Assembly (NCBI GenBank): GCA_947503005.1
Contig: CANNCA010000007.1
Span: 62,001 to 126,000, forward strand
Direction: 5' to 3'
Length of the DNA stretch: 64,000 bases
DNA from: an uncultured Flavobacteriaceae bacterium
GTDB lineage: Bacteria; Bacteroidota; Bacteroidia; Flavobacteriales; Flavobacteriaceae
The notes under the pieces are model-generated. The model was not told where the DNA came from. It did not search any database and saw only the letters and a program-made list of their open reading frames with translations. A program made the translations under genes and the position numbers. This document shows, one piece after another, positions 1 to 7,118 of the stretch (its first letter is position 1; each line of letters begins with the position of its first letter).

Positions 1-2120
1 ATCTGCATTGGATGCCAACCTTGCTTTCCGATTCACAAATGGTTTTACCAACAGACACGGTAATGCATCAATCACAGGAGGTTTGCGCTGTCATTGCAAC
101 GGACAGATATGTTGCCGTTGATGGTGCAGAAGCTGTTGATGTGCAATATGAACCGATGCAAGCCATTGTAAATCCGTTCAAGGCCCTTGATGAAAATGCA
201 CCCTTGTTAAGGCCTGATAAAGAAGGCCAAAAAGACAACCATATTTATCACTGGGAGCGTGGAGATAAGGCGAAAACAGATGCTGCCATTGCGGCGGCAG
301 ATGTGGTTGTAAAAGAGCGTATTCATTTACCAAGAATTCATGTGGCATCTATAGAAACCTGTGGTGTTGTGGCGTCATATGATAAGGATACCGAAAAGAT
401 GTTGATTTATTTGACATCCCAAGCACCTCATGCGATTCGTACTATTCTAGCTTTGGTTGCAGGTCATGTTGGATTATCTGAAGAAAAGATTCGAATTATC
501 GCTCCGGATATTGGGGGTGGTTTTGGAGGAAAAGTACCTGTTTATCCTGGGTATGTTGTTGCAATTGCAGCTTCTTTCTTAATCGGAAAACCGGTTAAGT
601 GGATTGAAGACCGTTCAGAAAATTTAGTAAACGGATTTGCAAGAGATTATCATATGGACTGCGAATTAGCTGCAACAAAGGATGGTAAAATTCAGGCGTT
701 CAAAGTTTCGACCCTGGCCGACCATGGATATACCGATTCTTCAGCGAACCCTTCAAAATATCCTACGGGAATGTTCTCTATTTGCACGGGTTCATATGAT
801 TATGAACATGCTTTCGCAGAATTGGATGCGGTGTATACCAACAAAGCCCCAGGTGGAGTTGCCTACCGATGCTCTTTCCGTGTGACGGAAGCAGTTCATG
901 CCATTGAACGTATGGTAGATAAACTTGCTGCAGAGATAAAGATGGATCCGGCCGAAATTAGGTTTAAAAACTTCATCAAGAAAGAACAATTTCCGTATGC
1001 TTCTCCTTTAGGGTGGAGCTACGATAGTGGAGATTACAAGGCTACATTGGAAAAGGCCATGGAAATGGTCGGTTATGATGATTATAAAAAAGAACAGGCT
1101 GAAAAACGTGCCCAAGGCAAGTTGATGGGTATTGGAATCTGTACCTTCACGGAAGTAGTGGGGGCAGGACCATCCAAGGATTTTGATATTTTAGGAATAG
1201 CAATGTTCGATAGTGCTGAGATTCGAGTGCATCCTACAGGGAAAGCTTTAGCGCGGTTTGGAACAAAATCACAAGGACAAGGTCACGAAACGACGTATGC
1301 TCAGATTTTAGCAGAAGAATTGGGAATTCCCTATACGGATATTGAAATCGACGAGGGTGATACCGATACCGCTCCTTATGGATTAGGTACTTATGCAAGT
1401 CGTAGTACACCAACTGCTGGAGCTGCAGCAGCAATTGCAGCCCGAAAACTACGTGATAAAGGCAAGAAAATTGCAGCACACCTATTAGAAGTGAGTGAGG
1501 ACGACATCGAATGGGAAGTTGGTAAATACTTTGTAAAAGGAGCTCCTGAAAAATCTAAAACAATTCAAGATGTGGCCTTTGCGGCATACACAAACTTTCC
1601 ACAAGGAATGGAACCGGGATTTGAAGCAACACATTACTATGACCCACCAAATTTAACGTTCCCTAACGGTGCTTATATCTGCGTGGTTGAGGTTGACGAA
1701 GAAACGGGTGCCATCGATGTTAAACGTTTTGTTGCCATTGATGACTGTGGAAATATTATTAATCCGATGATCGTAGAAGGACAAGTGCACGGTGGATTGA
1801 CTCAGGGTATTGCACCCGCAATGTATGAGGGCATTGTATATGATGATGAAGGGAATGTGTTGAACGGAACTTTAATGGATTATCTTGTGCCAACCGCGGT
1901 AGAATCCCCTCATTGGGAAACAGGTCATACGATTACGCCATCACCACATCACCCTCTTGGAGCAAAAGGTGTTGCAGAATCGCCAACGGTTGGGGCTCCA
2001 CCGGCAATCGCGAATGCAATTATCGATGCGTTATATCCATTGGGAATAAAACATTTAGATATTCCGATTACGCCTGATAAGGTTTGGGATGCAATTCGAA
2101 AAGCAAAGGCGGAAGCATAG
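1..2120 (+). CDS. coxL: Aerobic carbon monoxide dehydrogenase large (molybdenum) subunit, form I; 5' end outside window
   Basis: Catalytic subunit of the Cu-Mo CO dehydrogenase, which oxidises CO with water to CO2 and passes electrons through CoxS (Fe-S) and CoxM (FAD) to the respiratory chain. The frame is open from base 3, so roughly the first 100 residues of the usual 800 are missing; the first in-window ATG (base 12) is probably internal. Molybdopterin-domain motifs are visible: IGGGFGGK (near base 510) and the loop AYRCSFR at 861-881. In that loop the Cys codon (870-872) corresponds to the Cys that binds the Cu-S bridge in Oligotropha CoxL. Form II relatives have AYRGAGR instead. A GAKGVAESP stretch near the C-terminus holds the expected catalytic Glu, with Ala where Gly is usual. 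The segments around TKSQGQGHETTYAQ and TPSPHHP also match bona fide CoxL from memory. First gene of a visible L-G-D-E-F order; coxM and coxS are expected upstream. Confidence 0.93.
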   Translation, partial: LHWMPTLLSDSQMVLPTDTVMHQSQEVCAVIATDRYVAVDGAEAVDVQYEPMQAIVNPFKALDENAPLLRPDKEGQKDNHIYHWERGDKAKTDAAIAAADVVVKERIHLPRIHVASIETCGVVASYDKDTEKMLIYLTSQAPHAIRTILALVAGHVGLSEEKIRIIAPDIGGGFGGKVPVYPGYVVAIAASFLIGKPVKWIEDRSENLVNGFARDYHMDCELAATKDGKIQAFKVSTLADHGYTDSSANPSKYPTGMFSICTGSYDYEHAFAELDAVYTNKAPGGVAYRCSFRVTEAVHAIERMVDKLAAEIKMDPAEIRFKNFIKKEQFPYASPLGWSYDSGDYKATLEKAMEMVGYDDYKKEQAEKRAQGKLMGIGICTFTEVVGAGPSKDFDILGIAMFDSAEIRVHPTGKALARFGTKSQGQGHETTYAQILAEELGIPYTDIEIDEGDTDTAPYGLGTYASRSTPTAGAAAAIAARKLRDKGKKIAAHLLEVSEDDIEWEVGKYFVKGAPEKSKTIQDVAFAAYTNFPQGMEPGFEATHYYDPPNLTFPNGAYICVVEVDEETGAIDVKRFVAIDDCGNIINPMIVEGQVHGGLTQGIAPAMYEGIVYDDEGNVLNGTLMDYLVPTAVESPHWETGHTITPSPHHPLGAKGVAESPTVGAPPAIANAIIDALYPLGIKHLDIPITPDKVWDAIRKAKAEA

Positions 2121-2148
2121 GAAAGCGCAGCGGGCAAAAGTGTTATTC

Positions 2149-2168
2149 CACTTTTCTGTGGAAAAGTG
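2149..2168. other. Stem-loop downstream of coxL
   Basis: An 8-bp perfect inverted repeat, CACTTTTC (2149-2156) and GAAAAGTG (2161-2168), with a TGTG loop. It lies 30 bases after the coxL stop, in the 138-base gap before coxG. No U-run follows, so it is not a classical terminator. It could be an mRNA processing or stabilising hairpin, or part of an intergenic repeat. Confidence 0.5.
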
Positions 2169-2220
2169 AAGAGGTTGAAAGCCCAACCCCGAAAAGAAAG
2201 TACAGAACTAATATTAAATT

Positions 2221-2245
2221 GATTTCGGCCTTTGCCGGAATGACA
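2221..2245 (-). repeat. REP-like intergenic palindrome in the coxL-coxG gap
   Basis: Contains an imperfect palindrome (TTCGGC, CTTT, GCCGGAA core at about 2223-2240) ending in TGACA. Read on the minus strand it begins TGTCATTCCGGCAAAGG, resembling a GTCATTCC...GGAATC family of short dispersed repeats that I recall between genes in Bacteroidota. Copy number cannot be judged here. A second element sharing the GTCATT end lies at 3685. Confidence 0.45.
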
Positions 2246-2258
2246 AAACACGATTGCA

Positions 2259-2732
2259 ATGAAAACACAATTAGATAAATCATTCGAGGTGCCACAAAGC
2301 ACAGATTTGGTCTGGGAACATTTAATCGACCCAGAGAAAATAATGGACTGCGTTCCTGGGGTATCGGTAGACGAAAAAGTTGGTGATAATCACTATAAAG
2401 GAAAAGTGGGTATGAAATTCGGACCTATGGGTGTGAAATATGATGCTGATATCTTCTATAAAGAAATTGATAAAGAAAACAGAAAAATCATTCTTACTGG
2501 TGATGGCGTAGATTCTAAAGGCAACGGAAATGCTGAAATGATGATGACGATCAACCTTACAGATCGTGATGAAGGAGGAGTCAAATTAGACGCCATTATG
2601 GATGTTACTGTAAACGGAAAGATTGCTCAATTTGGTTCGCGATTGATTACCACGGTTTCGAATCAATTGTTCAAACAATTCGTTTCCAATTTCTCCAAAA
2701 AATTAGCTGCAGCAGAGGCGGCAACGGCATAG
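2259..2732 (+). CDS. coxG: CO dehydrogenase accessory protein CoxG (SRPBCC/START-like fold)
   Basis: A 157-residue protein of the CoxG family, which helps attach CO dehydrogenase to the membrane and is implicated in linking it to the quinone pool. The start resembles the family: a FEVPQSTDLVWEHLIDPEK segment followed by CVPG. A glycine-rich middle (GKVGMKFGPMGVKY) and a C-terminal amphipathic stretch ending in lysine/alanine-rich sequence follow. No signal peptide or membrane segment is visible, and there is no long proline-rich tail as in some CoxG proteins. The ATG at 2259 follows a repeat-bearing 138-base gap. Its position directly after coxL is a variation on the Oligotropha order, where coxG follows coxF. 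Confidence 0.87.
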   Translation: MKTQLDKSFEVPQSTDLVWEHLIDPEKIMDCVPGVSVDEKVGDNHYKGKVGMKFGPMGVKYDADIFYKEIDKENRKIILTGDGVDSKGNGNAEMMMTINLTDRDEGGVKLDAIMDVTVNGKIAQFGSRLITTVSNQLFKQFVSNFSKKLAAAEAATA

Positions 2733-2755
2733 ATAGTCCCGGATTCTATAATCAG

Positions 2756-2785
2756 AAGCTATGCTCCCCCGAGCATAGCTTTTTA
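2756..2785 (+). terminator. Rho-independent-type hairpin between coxG and coxD
   Basis: An 11-bp perfect stem, AAGCTATGCTC (2756-2766) and GAGCATAGCTT (2771-2781), closed by a CCCC loop and followed by TTTAAAA. It sits 24 bases after the coxG stop and ends 16 bases before the coxD start. It would end or weaken transcription between the L-G part and the maturation genes D-E-F. The T-run is short, so partial read-through is plausible. Confidence 0.75.
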
Positions 2786-2797
2786 AAATTTTAGCTA

Positions 2798-3670
2798 TTG
2801 AACAAAGAAATTGATACGCTGATAAAAGATTTTTATGAGCACGACTATATTTTGAGCGAAGAACTGGCGACTTCCATTTTTCTATTGAAGAATTTAGAAA
2901 AGCCATTATTATTGGAGGGAAATCCAGGAGTGGGTAAAACCATGCTTGCCAAGACTTTAGCGGAACATTTAGGTACGAATTTAATTCGTTTGCAATGTTA
3001 TGAAGGTCTTGATGTTAGTACCACCATCTACGAGTGGAATTACCAAAAACAACTGCTCCATATCAAACTTTTTGAACAAGAAGAAGATAAACTAGCGCTC
3101 CAAAATCAGATTTTTGGAATGGATTATGTGCTCCAGCGCCCCTTGTTACAATCGATAAGTTCAGATAAACCCGTGGTACTTTTGATTGATGAAATCGACC
3201 GTGCAGATGAAGAATTTGAAGCTTATTTATTGGAGCTTCTTTCCGATTTCCAAATCAGTATTCCAGAATTGGGAACGATAGCGGCAACCTCAAAACCGCT
3301 TGTTATTTTGACTTCAAACAGAACAAGGGAACTTAGTGATGCGCTAAGAAGGCGTTGCCTCTATCATTGGGTAGACTTTCCATCCAAGGCCAAAGAGATT
3401 GATATCATTGCCAAGAAGCTTCCGAATATCGATGAAGAATTGGCGACACAGGTAGTGACTTTTATTCATAATTTACGAAAGTCAAGCCTACATAAACCCC
3501 CTGGAATTGCCGAATCCCTGGACTGGGCGAAAACCTTATTGTTGATGAACCAAAAAAACATCACTGACGAAATCGTACAAAACACCATTGGTAGTGTCTT
3601 GAAACACAAAGATGACGTAGAGTTTGTTAAAAATAAAACGGTGCAGGAGTTTTTAATACCTGTCACTTAA
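2798..3670 (+). CDS. coxD: CoxD: MoxR-type AAA+ ATPase for CO dehydrogenase metal-centre assembly
   Basis: A 290-residue AAA+ ATPase. In Oligotropha, CoxD is needed to mature the active site by introducing sulfur and copper on the molybdenum cofactor. Walker A is GNPGVGKT at residues 41-48; Walker B is LLIDEID with Asp131/Glu132; a sensor/arginine-finger region follows around SNRTRELSDALRRRC. The only usable start is TTG at 2798: an in-frame TAG lies at 2792-2794, and the next ATG falls after Walker A. The reading frame starts just past the hairpin at 2756-2785, which suggests its translation or transcription is tuned separately from coxG. It pairs functionally with the VWA protein CoxE, as MoxR ATPases usually do. 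Confidence 0.9.
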   Translation: MNKEIDTLIKDFYEHDYILSEELATSIFLLKNLEKPLLLEGNPGVGKTMLAKTLAEHLGTNLIRLQCYEGLDVSTTIYEWNYQKQLLHIKLFEQEEDKLALQNQIFGMDYVLQRPLLQSISSDKPVVLLIDEIDRADEEFEAYLLELLSDFQISIPELGTIAATSKPLVILTSNRTRELSDALRRRCLYHWVDFPSKAKEIDIIAKKLPNIDEELATQVVTFIHNLRKSSLHKPPGIAESLDWAKTLLLMNQKNITDEIVQNTIGSVLKHKDDVEFVKNKTVQEFLIPVT

Positions 3671-3684
3671 TCCAAAACCGAACT

Positions 3685-3707
3685 GTCATTTCGAGCGGAG
3701 TCGAGAA
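3685..3707 (+). repeat. REP-like repeat in the coxD-coxE gap
   Basis: The motif starts GTCATTTCGAGCGGAGTCGA and contains a short inverted pair, TCGA and TCGA, around GCGGAG. This GTCATTTCGAGCGGAGTCGAG type is, from memory, a dispersed intergenic repeat in many Bacteroidota genomes. It lies in the 93-base gap between coxD and coxE. The number of genomic copies is not knowable from this window. Confidence 0.5.
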
Positions 3708-3763
3708 CCGGCTATAATGTTAAAGCTTCTAAAATCTAGTAATCCAAAATTCTAATAATCAAG

Positions 3764-4900
3764 GTGCAAGCCGTAGATAAAACATTCAAAGAACGCCTCA
3801 TCGACTTTACTATGTATTGTCGCGAACGTCAGTTTGTTTTGGGTCCGCAAGAGACGCGTGATGCATTTGCTATTGCCGAACGCGGTTATGCTTTGGATCG
3901 GAAATTGTTTCAATACAGTCTAAAGGCGATTTACTGCAAACGCAAAGAACATTTCGACCGATTTGATGAGATGTTCCAGCGTTTTTGGAGTCGTTATTAT
4001 GAGGAAAAATTAGAGCAGCGTCAAAAACAAATCAAGCAGCTTAAAAAGGAAAAGGATACAGCTACGATTATTTTTTTGGGAACAGAATTCAAAGTCCCCA
4101 AAAAAGAAGTTAAAGAACAGGAAGCTAAGCAAACTGTCGGCGCCAATGATAGCATCCGCTTGCGAATGACGGACTTTTCGAAAGTCAATGTTGCCGATAA
4201 GGAAAAATTGGAAGAACTTGCCGAAGAACTGTTCCACCAGATGAGTATTCGTTTTAAAAGGCGACTCGAAAATGCAAATAGGGGTAGTATCGATATTCGA
4301 AATACGATTCGCCATGGCGTTTCCAAAGGAGGAATGATGTTGGATCTCGCATATCGCAGGAAACGTAAAGAAAAACGCAAGGTGGTTTTTCTGTTGGATG
4401 TCAGTGGTTCAATGGATACCTACAGTTATTATTTGCTCAGGTATGTGATGGTGTTAAAGAAGTATTTTAAGAGCTTGGAGTTTTTTACCTTTAGTACGCA
4501 GTTGACCCATGTGACACCATTGTTGCGAGCGAACAATGAACAGCAGGTTTTAAATCAAATCGGTAAGAATGTACATTCGTGGTCGAGCGGGACAAAAATT
4601 GGGGAGTCGTTGACGGAATTTCTTTCAGCATACGGCCATAAATTTTTGAGTCAAAAACATATTGTGGTCATCTTGAGTGACGGACTCGAAACCGGTAATG
4701 TAAAAGTGCTTCAAGATGCCGTACGCACTATCCGGAGAAAATGTAAAACCTTGATATGGCTGAATCCGCTAAAAGGAATGGAAGGCTACCAACCCATTCA
4801 AAAAGGAATGGTCAATGTAATGCCACATCTAGACGCCTTCGAATCGGCCCATAACTTGGATAGCTTATTGAAATTGGAAAAATTATTGATGGATGTTTAA
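3764..4900 (+). CDS. coxE: CoxE: von Willebrand factor A domain protein for CO dehydrogenase maturation
   Basis: A 378-residue VWA-domain protein of the CoxE family. It works with the MoxR ATPase CoxD in assembling the Cu-Mo active site. The N-terminal half is helical and highly charged (Lys/Glu-rich at about 80-160). The C-terminal VWA domain begins near residue 205 with the metal-ion-dependent adhesion motif DVSGSMD at residues 212-218, later SSGTKIGESL and VVILSDGLETG. It is predicted to be cytoplasmic, with no signal peptide. The start is GTG at 3764, the only reasonable start ahead of the conserved N-terminus. Its last 8 bases overlap coxF, so the two are translationally coupled. Confidence 0.88.
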   Translation: MQAVDKTFKERLIDFTMYCRERQFVLGPQETRDAFAIAERGYALDRKLFQYSLKAIYCKRKEHFDRFDEMFQRFWSRYYEEKLEQRQKQIKQLKKEKDTATIIFLGTEFKVPKKEVKEQEAKQTVGANDSIRLRMTDFSKVNVADKEKLEELAEELFHQMSIRFKRRLENANRGSIDIRNTIRHGVSKGGMMLDLAYRRKRKEKRKVVFLLDVSGSMDTYSYYLLRYVMVLKKYFKSLEFFTFSTQLTHVTPLLRANNEQQVLNQIGKNVHSWSSGTKIGESLTEFLSAYGHKFLSQKHIVVILSDGLETGNVKVLQDAVRTIRRKCKTLIWLNPLKGMEGYQPIQKGMVNVMPHLDAFESAHNLDSLLKLEKLLMDV

Positions 4901-5903
4901 CGAACTCGCGATACAGATTGAAAAATACTTGGCCAAAGGTGAAGATTTTGCCATTGCTCAGGTCATCGACCGTATTGCCCCAAGTTCGGGAAAGGTAGGG
5001 GACAAGGCGCTAATATTGGCGACAGGTGAACTTATCGGCTGGGTCGGTGGAGGCTGTGTACGTGGTATTGTAATCAAAGAGGCCCTCGATGTCATCAAAA
5101 CGAAACGATTTCGAAGAGTACGCATTTCCCCGGAAGGCGGAACCCGTGAAACCGCAAATTATAAAGAATACGTTATGAGCTGTCAAAGCAAAGGTACTTT
5201 AGAAGTTCTGATAGAACCTGTTATCCCTCAACCAGAACTAATTGTTGTCGGTAAGTCGAACATTGCACGAAAATTGGTGCAGATGGCCTCGGCCGCCGAT
5301 TTTAAGGTTGCCGTTATGGCGAGCAATGCCGATGTGCAAATGTTTCCCACGGCTAACCATGTGTCCGAGACCGTTGATTTTTCATTTCTCAAAGGGGTAT
5401 CGAATACCTACATCATCGTAACTACCCAAGGCGAAGATGACGACCTCTCAGTGAAAAAGGCTTTGGAAACTTCCGTGAAATATGTTGGTTTTGTGGCTAG
5501 TAAAAAGAAGGCCGAGGATATCAAAACCTATTTGAAAAATGAGGGAATCTCAGAAGAACGCATTAACCAATTAAGAAGTCCAGTAGGGTTGGATATTAAT
5601 GCTAAGCTTGCCAGCGAAGTCGCTATCAGTATTTTGGCTGAGGTTATTGACCATTTTAGAAAAGGCAATGTATCGGAGAAAATGCCCGTGCACCAACCGG
5701 ATACGACATCGGAAAAAGTAGCTTCGATGCCAGCAGCGGCAACATTTGCCGAAGAATACTATATTAACCCCGTTTGTCAAGTTCCGGTCTCCAAAAAGAA
5801 TCCGAAGCATGTAGTCGAGTATCAAGGCGAGAAGGTATATTTCTGCTGTGATGGTTGTAAGGTTAGTTTTGATAAGGAGCCAAGTAAGTATATTACTACT
5901 TAG
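4893..5903 (+). CDS. coxF: CoxF-like XdhC/CoxI family maturation factor with a C-terminal YHS domain
   Basis: A 336-residue protein. Residues about 10-90 form the XdhC/CoxI N-terminal domain (IAPSSGKVGDKALI, then GWVGGGC). Residues 113-260 form the Rossmann-like XdhC domain. XdhC proteins bind molybdenum cofactor and help insert it in its mature form; CoxF is the version in CO dehydrogenase operons. Residues 292-335 are an added YHS domain: NPVC with Cys295, then YFCCDGC with Cys318, Cys319 and Cys322, closing with the usual F-x-x-x-P-x-x-Y pattern. YHS domains are found in copper and other metal-handling proteins. A role in supplying copper to the active site is therefore inferred, not shown. 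The gene overlaps coxE by 8 bases and ends 2 bases from the convergent DUF2306 gene. Confidence 0.85.
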   Translation: MFNELAIQIEKYLAKGEDFAIAQVIDRIAPSSGKVGDKALILATGELIGWVGGGCVRGIVIKEALDVIKTKRFRRVRISPEGGTRETANYKEYVMSCQSKGTLEVLIEPVIPQPELIVVGKSNIARKLVQMASAADFKVAVMASNADVQMFPTANHVSETVDFSFLKGVSNTYIIVTTQGEDDDLSVKKALETSVKYVGFVASKKKAEDIKTYLKNEGISEERINQLRSPVGLDINAKLASEVAISILAEVIDHFRKGNVSEKMPVHQPDTTSEKVASMPAAATFAEEYYINPVCQVPVSKKNPKHVVEYQGEKVYFCCDGCKVSFDKEPSKYITT

Positions 5904-5905
5904 TA

Positions 5906-6715
5906 TTAAAGACTGGGCAACCACATTCCCAGAGTTGCGGTTAAAGTGCCTACAGCAATACAACAGGTCAAAAGCAAGATAAAGATGGATAGTGCTAACT
6001 TTGGTCTTCTGGAGTCGAGTTCCTTTGTTTTAAAATATAACCCAGCGAAAAATACAGGTAAGATATAGCTGAATGAATACAGCATATTAAGGGCTGGGCC
6101 TTGAAAGCTTTCCAAATCAAGACCTACGGGACCTTGCCAAATAGTAAGCCAAAGCATTAAAAAGACCCTAAAAAACCAAACCCCGCTCATCGCCAAGAAC
6201 AAGCGTATTGCCCATTTGCGATGAACTTTTAATTTCCCTGCAACAGCGAATTTGATGGTATAGAAAGCACATATTAAAATTAATATGGCGTTGGTGCTAA
6301 TAAACAACGAACCTATTAGTCCCCCAACCATACTCCGCACCCAGGCCAAATACAAACCGGCAATACTAATTAAAAAAGCTCCGAAAATATAGACCCTACC
6401 ATTAATGCGATGGAATTTGGGAAAATTAGTCCTTACCCCTTTCATTAGTTGTAAGGGTCCACCAATAGTAATAATCGCAGCGAAAGCCATGTGTATGCCA
6501 AAGAAGATATTCCCCCAAATATCTTTTACTACATAACCATGGGGCGTTGAAGTATTCCAGCGTTCAAAGTCGCCTGCGAGTCCATTTACACCGTAAAGCC
6601 CGAGAATATACAGTGCAAAAATGAGTTGTCCGATTACCACTACAACAAACCAAATATTGATGGAAGTTTTAAGGAGTTTTGATGACTTTGATTTCTGAAT
6701 GGTGAGTAAGGACAT
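5906..6715 (-). CDS. DUF2306 family integral membrane protein
   Basis: A polytopic membrane protein of about 270 residues with seven or eight hydrophobic segments. Family features include a conserved HMAFAAIITIGGPLQL-type helix, an FHRINGRVYI loop and a KVHRKWAIRLF segment. These look like the DUF2306 family, whose members are uncharacterised; conserved His residues in the helices have led to suggestions of haem or metal binding, which this sequence cannot settle. The open frame extends to a TTG at 6739, but the ATG at 6715 (MSLLTIQ) is the more ordinary start. Transcribed convergently with coxF and separated from it by 2 bases, so the transcripts may overlap. Confidence 0.8.
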   Translation of the reverse strand: MSLLTIQKSKSSKLLKTSINIWFVVVVIGQLIFALYILGLYGVNGLAGDFERWNTSTPHGYVVKDIWGNIFFGIHMAFAAIITIGGPLQLMKGVRTNFPKFHRINGRVYIFGAFLISIAGLYLAWVRSMVGGLIGSLFISTNAILILICAFYTIKFAVAGKLKVHRKWAIRLFLAMSGVWFFRVFLMLWLTIWQGPVGLDLESFQGPALNMLYSFSYILPVFFAGLYFKTKELDSRRPKLALSIFILLLTCCIAVGTLTATLGMWLPSL

Positions 6716-6739
6716 AGGTTGGATTTTTGGTTTGTTCAA

Positions 6740-7118
6740 AATCGAGTCTGATTGTCTAACAGACGCAATTATACTTTGAAACGTTGCCTGAGAAGTTTAG
6801 AGCTGTTAATTATTGTTACCTACGAATATCTAGAATCTAAATTCTTTCGAATATTTTGAATGTTTTTTTGAACAAATTTTATACTACTCTTTCTAGATAG
6901 GGAAGGATCTCCGATCTATTGGTAGTATAATGTGGATAGAAGCTTGAATCATTTAGTATTTAGTTCTGCCTTATTTTTTAACAATGATGTTTTAATTTTC
7001 AATTAAGACGTTCTATTATTTTAATGGGGAAAAATCACTTCCATTAGTTAAAGGCTTAACTAAAATTAAAAGCTCACATACCAGTGAGCTTTTAATTAGT
7101 TTAAGAACGCTTCGTCTT
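6740..7118. other. Intergenic region without a recognisable gene
   Basis: About 380 bases, very AT-rich, between the DUF2306 gene (5' end) and the amidohydrolase gene (3' end), both on the minus strand. The right edge holds the terminator hairpin at 7064-7097. The remainder should contain the DUF2306 promoter, but no clear TAnnTTTG box was found on that strand. No reading frame with homology and no RNA structure were recognised. Confidence 0.6.
7064..7097 (-). terminator. Terminator of the amidohydrolase pair
   Basis: A 14-bp perfect inverted repeat, AATTAAAAGCTCAC (7064-7077) and GTGAGCTTTTAATT (7084-7097), with a 6-base loop. It lies 21 bases past the stop of the minus-strand gene ending at 7119. 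The 3' arm on the minus strand is itself U-rich. The symmetric stem could also act on the plus strand. Confidence 0.75.

Noticed and set aside
1-2120. coxL considered as a generic xanthine dehydrogenase or form II CoxL
   Set aside because: The loop reads AYRCSFR, not AYRGAGR, and maturation genes coxD, coxE, coxF and coxG follow.
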